Source of the DNA: Saccharina japonica
Lineage: Eukaryota; Sar; Phaeophyceae; Laminariales; Laminariaceae
Assembly (NCBI GenBank): GCA_008828725.1
Contig: MEHQ01001776.1
Coordinates: 249,001 to 313,000, forward strand
DNA: 64,000 nt
Direction: 5' to 3'
The notes under the pieces are model-generated. The model worked only from the letters and a program-made list of their open reading frames with translations, made no database searches and had not been told where the DNA came from. The position numbers and the translations under genes are program-made. This document shows, in pieces, positions 1 through 8,700 of this stretch; the stretch's first letter is position 1; every line of letters begins with the position of its first letter.

Positions 1-14
1 GTTCCGAGTTCGTA

Positions 15-95
15 CGGAAGGGAGGGAGGGAGGGGGCTGGAGCAAGGAGGGCGAAGATAATAGATGGAATGATGGATGGAATGGAAGGGAAAGCA
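15..95 (+). repeat. SINE 3' tail fragment
   Basis: A purine-rich stretch ending GAAGATAATAGATGGAATG matches the 3' tail of the tRNA-derived SINE seen whole at 23985 and 10846-11168. Confidence 0.5.
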
Positions 96-163
96 GCAAT
101 AACGCACCCCCCTGATCGATGTACTCTGTGGTAAAATATTCATGCACCAGTATTTACCCGCAC

Positions 164-325
164 CTGCACTTGGATGGTCGTCCATTCTTGAAGAGGAGGG
201 TCGAAGAAGAGCTTGGTCATCTTCAAGTTGAAGTTGGCCCCATTGATGATGAGCCTCGGTGTGGTCTTCATGTACACCATCTCAGAAGACGCCTGCACAG
301 TCGGCCCCGGTACGATCGCCGCAAT
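164..325 (-). CDS. Exon 4: second Ig-like module
   Basis: The acceptor TTCTGTTCAG precedes 54 codons starting IAAIVPGPTVQASSE, then LIINGANFN and KLFFDPPLQE, aligning with exon 2's IRIAGNGFD and LSFEPKL. The donor GTGCGG follows in phase 0. The module is cut before its DYxVxV part, which should lie in the next exon off the left edge. Confidence 0.8.
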
Positions 326-1286
326 CTGAACAGAAAGCAATAAAAAAAACAGTTATTATAGGTGGGGGGAGGAATAACGCCAGATGATCGTTGATGTGTT
401 CCATGAAAGTATTACCCGATAACCGGGTATTACACGGTACAATGGTAGGGTTAGTATGTACAGCCAGTATAATGCATGATATGTATAAAGAAGAAAAAAA
501 ATAGACATAGATCGCACAGCGATTGTCATGTACGATACCAGGTAGCTAGCAAGGCCCTTGTACATACAGGCCTGATAAGTATGTACAGTAGTTATCTAGC
601 AAGGGAAACAACAGTCGTAGTAGCCTTCCTGAATGTCGTAAGCAACTTCGATTATAAACAGTGGCTGGACTTACCGGCTCACTGCCTCACAGAGCTATAA
701 TGACTGACCCGTACATGGGCTTCGAGCAGGCTGTGACTGCTTAACTGACTGGGTAACTGAGTACCTGAACGAGTGACTCGAGTAACTGCAAGACCGACCG
801 ACCCACAACCGGTAAACCGTTGAAAAAAAACGTGAGTAACTGTCTGAGTAACGGGGGGTGAATTACTGACCTGCACGTACTCTTAGGGAAGGATATGAAT
901 ACCAAGCTAACAAAATAAGTAACTACTGACTGGATAACTACTGACTGAACTGCCTGAAATGGGTAAGTGGCAGGCTAAATACACAACTGGCCCGCACGGA
1001 GTCTTCGAACAGGTTATAGGCGACTGAGTATTTGACTGAGTAACTGCCCGCGTAACTGGTTAGCTGAGTTCGGTAACTGACCGATAACCGGTTAACTGAC
1101 TGAGAGCCTGAACGAATGGATGAATTCCTGACTCAGTAACTGGGTGAATAGCTCGCAAAATGACTGACCCGCAAGGAGTCTTCGAGCAGGTTGTCGTCGC
1201 CAGACTTGGCAGAAGTCAGGTAAAGCCCGGTAGGAGATGATCCAGGGTCGAGCTCCATCCACCTGCCGTAATTGTACAGCAGTAGC

Positions 1287-1320
<34 letters not shown>

Positions 1321-4300
1321 CACAGCAGCAGCAGTAGCACGGCAAAAGCACCACCAGTAAGCCAGAAAGCACACGACCAGAACCGCAACAAGAACATACA
1401 GACACGCCGCAGCAGAGCAGACCAGGTAAACGAACAACCCAGTCATTCGGAAATCGGAAATTAATTTTGTACGAGTACACAAGCTGGTTCGAAGCATACC
1501 ACGCCAAATTTGCTCAGCGGCCAAAGCTCACGCCGTTTTTTTGGAGATCGACCCTCAAATTGGCACACATGTTATATGAACACCTGCCGACCCGTTACCG
1601 GTTGGGTTTTTTCTGTTGCTTTATTTTCCCGCCAGATTGTTTTGCGAGATTTGGGCCTTAACTCCTTAGGAACTGGCCCCACGTATTTGGGGGAAAAACT
1701 ACTTGGAATTAGTGTGAGATATTTGTTTTCAGTTCTGAATGCGTTAAGGATCCCGAATTTTCGGCGACGAAGAAAACAAAAACATTCGTCAATGGTTCGG
1801 CAGGGGCATATAGAACACGTGCAAAAGTTCAGGGTTCATTCCATGAAAACGGCGTGAATATTTGGACCTTTGTGCGGTAAAACGTGCAAATCTCTGCGTC
1901 GCCTCGCAATTATATTGTTTCAGCATAGCATCGATTTTTGGGTTAAGAATGACTCAATATTGATCAAACGCAGTCATCTCTTAGAATATTTGCGCGAAAC
2001 GTTGTACAAACATGCCTTGGACCACCTGAAAGCAGCTCTTTCAGAAAGATATGGGGGGGGAACAAAATGTATTGCTACGGAAACGCCTCACTATTATTGA
2101 CCTCTTTGAAGGCCTGTGATAGGTCGGGCCACATTTTCGGTGGTAGGGCCAGTTCTAGGTCCTTGAAAAAAAAACTAGCGATGACACCCATACCAAATAT
2201 GTGACATTCGAGTTGCTATTGCATGCGGCATTCGTGACTGACGAATTTTGGGGTGATATGCCTGAACCAGCTCGGAACACCACTCTGGACGGAAATGTAA
2301 GGACCGTTAGATTAGTTTTAATGCTACTCCAACGGTTCTTAAATTTCCGACCAAAAGGGAACTTGAAGAGGAATCAGACGCCGTTGGGAACGATAGCAAC
2401 CACGAACTATGAATACCAACACCAACCAACTATGTAGCAAGATCGATATAATGTGAAGGCCGCACAAAAACAAAAAGGAGGTGGTACTTACTTGTGCTAG
2501 TCTAATATCTGTACTTATATACAGCATATTAAGGGACTGAACGTACCAGCAGACAGCAACCTTGCACAGATACTCCCAGTACTTGGGAGTAAAATAAAGT
2601 ATTTCCGAGAGAAACCATTTAAGGTGCTTCGTGTACTCGGGAGTATTTGGGCCTCATGTACTTCGAGACCCTGCGAGTACTCGCAGTATTTTGAGATTCT
2701 GTACTGAGGACACGGCCATACTCGCAGAATTCCGGGGTTCAATCCTGTGGAATCGTGCTGTACTTCCAAGTATTTTAGGGTTCTCTACTTGAGATGCTCC
2801 CAAGTACTGGCAGTATTTCGGCTGTTGGTACTGCGAGTACTCAGAGTACTCAGAGTACCAAAATAATCTCAATATGAGCAAAATAATCGGAGTATAACGT
2901 ATACTTCGACCATCTGTGCACCGCGTCGAGAAGTTCATCCCCATTTTATTGCAGTATTATTTGGTTGCAAGTGATAGACAGGATGGTATACTACACCTCG
3001 TTAATACCGTTCTCTTGCGTACTGGTCCTGCCGTGCGTCTTGTTTCGTGCATGTTTGTTTCCTCCCATCGAGACGCATTTTCGTTTCAGTCTGTTTTGTG
3101 ACCACGAGCTAGAATTTAAGGGAAATGAGCTATTAATAGTGTGAGAACATGGTGATCATAGCGGTGCTTCGCGGGGTTGGGTACAATAGCACCTCTGCTT
3201 GTAGCAAGAACGGTACCATGTAAAGACCGCACACAAACAAGAGGGGTGGTTCTCACTTGTGCATACATCTGTGTGTGTCGTCTTCCCATTAAACCGTTTT
3301 TCCTACCCAACCACATCAGAACACATCAGTACACCCATAGTGTCCGTACCCATTATTTATCTTAGAAACACACAAATTATTATGTGGTCGCATCTGTACT
3401 TGTATACAGCGGTGCTTCGTGGGGTCTATCTATGCTGATATCAGATATACATTCGTCGCTTTCTCCATCTCAAGCCCTTCAAGGGTTGACGTAATTGAAA
3501 TAGAGGGGTAGCCACTCTTACTCTGCCAACCGTTCTCTCTCTATACCACCAAAGCCACATATGCAGCACACCCAGGGTCCCTGATCCGTAACTATCCTTC
3601 CTCTGGGTATTATAGCGATGCCAGTACAGTAAGGGTCCATGTATAGTGCCGATATGCGCCCGCCAACAATACCGGCACTAAAGCGGCAACCGGCACTACT
3701 CCAAACACTATTCATACCACACTGGTATACTATCCCATCTGTGCCAAGCGATTCCACAGTCACTATAGCGGGAAACCGGCACTATAGAGGGACCACTGCT
3801 GTACTATTAACAGTACGAGACAAAAGTTCCATGGTACCGGAGGCCGTAAAGCGATTTATTTTGGCACAGCAGGCGTGCTGTATCGTTTTTCAGCGCCCAA
3901 ACGTGTCCACACGGGAAGGTTGCCATTGCCGAACAGGTCACTTTTTTTAGAGAAAAAATCTGGTCGACAGCTTTACGCAAAAATGCTGTTCAGCTGTCGC
4001 ACCCTCTTCTATAGCCCGCCATCGACAAAACAATCGCCGAGAAACGATCGCACATCGCACCTCTGAGTGAAATTAAAACGCTTCACGGCTATGCATAGCA
4101 AACAGTCAGAAATGTGTAAAATACTGTACTCCGGTACAAGGGCGTTGAGTCGTTCAGTGTAGTAATCTCGATAACTGCGTTGGTAATCGGTGTGGTTTCG
4201 GTATAAACCGGTAGTATAACGGTACAAAACCATACCAAGGTATTATCGAACGAATGCCGATAACCGGCAGCCGGTAACAGTCAAGTGTGTATCTAGTAGG

Positions 4301-5735
4301 AACAGTCGAGCCCGCTGTTAGTCACTCGTATATCACCCGTACTGCAAAACAAATCCCGCCTCAAAAGTTCAGTCGTTCAGTGTAGTGATCTCGATAGCTG
4401 CGTTGGTAATCGGTGTGGTTTTAGATATAAACCAGTAGTACTACGTAGCACGTCGGCTCAGACCCAGCCCGACCCAAACACTAGCCGCAACCGTTTGGGG
4501 GGGCTTCAGGTTGGCAGGGGAGGTGAAGCGGCTACACACCACCTTACAAGCATACTCGTGCAACAATTTTGGCCAATTTCTATCGTATCGGTCGGTCCAG
4601 ACCTAACCCGACCCCAACCCTAACCCTGACCCCGACCCTTGGGGGCCTCGAGGTCGGCAGCGGCTCCGCCGCGTACTCCAATATTTTTTCTTACTCGATA
4701 CTGGGGATACTGTGTGTACTCGGGGTCCTGTACTGACCATACTCCCAGTGCTCGCAGTATTTCGGCGTGCTTCGGTGGCGGTTTTTAGAAGGTGGTGTTG
4801 CAATTAGGGCCTCTCGTCAAGAGGCGTCCTTTCAAAAGAAACAAAGACGGCCGAACTGCCAGCCTCCACAATCAGACAGTGGCGTTGCACCAGAAAAAGT
4901 AGAAGGTGATGTTGCGAATAGGGCCTCTCCTCAAGAAGCGTCTTTCCGAAAGAGCACCGCAAGCCGAAAGGCCAGCCTCGACCGATCAGACAATAGTGGT
5001 GTTACACGAGACAAAATAGGTGGTTTCTCAAATAGGGTTTCTCCTCAACTGGCGTTTTTAAAAACAAAATGGGTCGGCGGAAAGGCCAGCCGGGAATAAT
5101 CGGACAGCTAGTGGTGCTGCACGAGAGTATCGTTAAGGTGGTGCTGCAGTTACAGCTAAGGCCTCTCCTCACTCCTCAAAGCATGGCTCCCCTCCGTAGC
5201 ACGGAATGGTCGTCACAATCACAAATATACTCTTGACAGCGTGTGTATCATGATACGATGATATTTATAGTGTCATTGTACACAAGCTACTGCTGTAAAA
5301 TAGTACAAATATACTCGAAATCGAAAGTCGTAAAGATACGAGTACGAAATATGCAACACTCTCCCAGGAGTGGCCGCTACGTTGGGCACCGAGACAACCC
5401 AAAACATAGCAAAAACAAAACAACTATTAGTACGTATTTGCTGACTATTGAAAATCACGTGACACAAAGCACTGGTATAACATACTGCTAGTTGTACGTT
5501 TGTGTTATACCTGAACATTAAAAATAGCATTCCGCCTTCCCCGGCGCCACTTCCAGTACTAGTATGCAGTACGTAGCTTCTCCTCTGCCCTGCGTTCTTC
5601 CTATTAATACCCCCTGCATACTACAAAAAAAAGCGTTGTATCTCTCGATAAATGTGAATATTATGAATAATCAGGACGGACACTGCGTGTAATGATGATA
5701 TCGTTCGGTTGCAAGACAACACACAAACACACCAC

Positions 5736-5766
<31 letters not shown>

Positions 5767-8700
5767 TAGTCTAAACCCCTCTGAAACGCAGCAGATAGTA
5801 TATGTGATACCCCGTACAACAGCAGACACATGTATCATACAAACCCAAAAATCAACAAAATATATATATATGCCATGTTATATTTTTTCAAACAAAGTCA
5901 CAAACTTAAAACTCAAAACTCACGTCTTTCCGCTCTTGAGGGAGAGCACGATGAGCGTCGAGTTCTGTACCTCGACGCTGTAGTCCCTGCCCACTTCCAG
6001 CTTGGGCTCAAAAGAGAGCTTGAGCGACTCAACGTCTAGGATGTCGAACCCGTTTCCGGCGATCCTGATCTCAGGTGCGTTGGAGTAAGTTAAATACGCC
6101 CTTTGCTTGAAGGTTACCTTTTGGGCAAGTGGGCACAGTAAAAAATACAAATTGAAAAAAAAAAAAATCGCCACAATATCACATGTTGTCAGGTACAGTA
6201 TTAATAGTATCCGGTTACATACATGAAACAGCAGAACAGAGAAGCGGTGCATAAAGCAGCAGAAGCAGACTGGGGTTTGGGTTTTGGGTTGCCGGTACAT
6301 GCGATAAGAAACGCATTATTTGTTATTTGCTTGGCGGAAAGACCGAGAGGCAGCCATTTCGTTTTCGTGTGCCCGAACACGGAAAATAAATAATGAACTC
6401 TAATTCCGGTACGAAATAATAAAACGATAAACGGAAGGCACTTGTTTTGTTGTTTTGACCAGATTGTACTCCCGAACCCGAAAATAAATAATTATGTTTG
6501 GATTTGGTTTTTTAGAAGTGTGTGGCGCTGGCACTTTTTTTTATCGATCTCCGTGACGTATTGTTATGATGTATCCATGTCGAGAGAAATGCAGAATATC
6601 TAATATACGGTAGGATACGATCCAACCGTAAGATAAGATCTCAAAACAAGTACGAGTATCATATCTAAACTGTTGGATACCGTTGTTCTATCTTGCTCAT
6701 ACCAAAAGGCACACCATTACAGTATGTACGTAGAAGAAATCGAGTTTAATACGCTTTGGGGACGAACCACAAGTACTACTATGAATACTGTACTTTAGAA
6801 ACATAACTGGACAACGCTTTCTGGCAAGGAACAGCAGAATGGGCACTTGGAGTACATACAATAATAACCGCACTTCATTGTGTTGCGGAAATACCAACGG
6901 GTGGCCGTTTTCAATATCCGTCGTTGCTGAAAAACAGAAACAATAATTTTGGAACTGCTCCCACGATAAAGTTCAAAAAGAGGACAAACTAGTTGGAATT
7001 AAACTACAGTAGGACATTCAAACAAGTTGGATGCAGCAGCAAAACGGGCACTCAGATCACACGCGATAAGGCACACATGTATTTGCGTTGCAGAAAGACC
7101 AATGGGTGGGGGCGTTTTCAATCCTTGTCGCTGAAAATCAAACACTTTAGAACTGCACCCACAACTCACTTTTTGGGGGGCGGACTATTAATACTTGGAG
7201 CTAAGAGTCTGAAAATTGTGGGAAGCTGCAGAGGAATGGGCAGTCGGATCTCATGCGATAAGAAACGAATTTGTATTGCGGAAAAAACAACAGGTGATCG
7301 CTTTCAATTTTCGTTGACGAAAGCCAAAAGCCCTTTCGAACTGCACACACGTTTCAGGCTTCGGGGACGAACCACTTCGAGTTGAGGGTGGGAACTTTAT
7401 GCCGTAAAGACAAATCAAGCCATGTCGTACACAAGCAGGTTCCTGAACGAGATCATTTTCAGGATGTCGGGGTTTGTGGGTGATTGTGATATTGTGATGG
7501 TGTCTGAGTTTGTCGGGTGGCAAAAGTTGACAGCGGAGAGATACTAGAGAGTGCTAAATTACCGGTGAATTACCGCAGCGTGAGATAACATGTGGCTGCT
7601 GTGTCCGGACTAGAGGTAAGATCCTGCGGGTACCAGCCAGAAATAGGTACCCGCCATTCTGCAGGCCGGACCTTACCCTAGCCTAGCAGCCGGGCAATGG
7701 CATTTTAACGACCGGGCACTCGGGTACTCGTTTTTTGCCGGGTAGCCGGGTACCCGGTGGTACCTGGCATTTTTTTTAACGTTTGTTCTCCCTATTTCAG
7801 TACAACGAAAAATTAAATATTAGTGCAAGATAGTGCGTACTACCGGTACAGTTTTTCGAGCACCAAGAGTTTGGTCGTTGGTTGTATGCACAAGCCGCCT
7901 AATTTTGCCTTCTCGTGTATTATTCCATTTCGTGGGAGTGTTAATATGGGTTTGAACGCGCGAAAAATGTACAACTATACGCTATGGGGGCGATGGTTCA
8001 CGGTCTCCTGCTAAGAAGATTGCAGTGCATTTTTTTCGACTCGCTACATACATAACGAACATCGGAAAGTAGAGATAATGAAACTAATAGACCGGAAGCA
8101 ACATTATGATTGAGTGCTGTATGCTGTACTGCTGTAGGAGTGCGCAATAATACGTGGCACATTAACACGATCACCACCTACGTGCTTTTGTCCTCGAAAT
8201 CAAACTCACTAACATAATTATTGTCCGCTACAAGGACTCCACATGGGTGCCGGCAGTATGTTTCATCCGTTACTAGCGGTACGGCCACGGCTCCGCCCGG
8301 GCGCTAGCGTTACGTTGCCCATAGTACTCGTCATCCGTTATACCGGCCCGCTCTGCATAGTTCGGCGCGCCATTAGTACGTACCTGATACGTACTACTAT
8401 CACATGTAGATTATAGATTGTACGCATCCCTCCCGGCAACATGAGCTACAGGCTACAGCCGTGGATCACACAAGATCGGGAATAAATCTGCCTTGAAAGA
8501 TTTACAGAAGATGACTATCGTATGATAAGGGAATCGACTAAATACGTATCTGTCCGAGGCTATGATGGGCTCCTACGAGCCCATACGAGACCCACACGAG
8601 TAGGTTTCCACAGATGCTCCGAGTACCTTGGGGTAAAGTAAAGCGTATTGGAGAAAAAATACTTCAGGTACTTCGTGTACTCGGAGTATTTCGGGGTTCG

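Noticed and set aside
5530-5620. Additional module exon of the minus-strand gene
   Set aside because: A reading resembling TGSGAGE was seen, but the phase required by exon 2 gives a stop, and exon 3 at 1262-1169 completes GKTW exactly.
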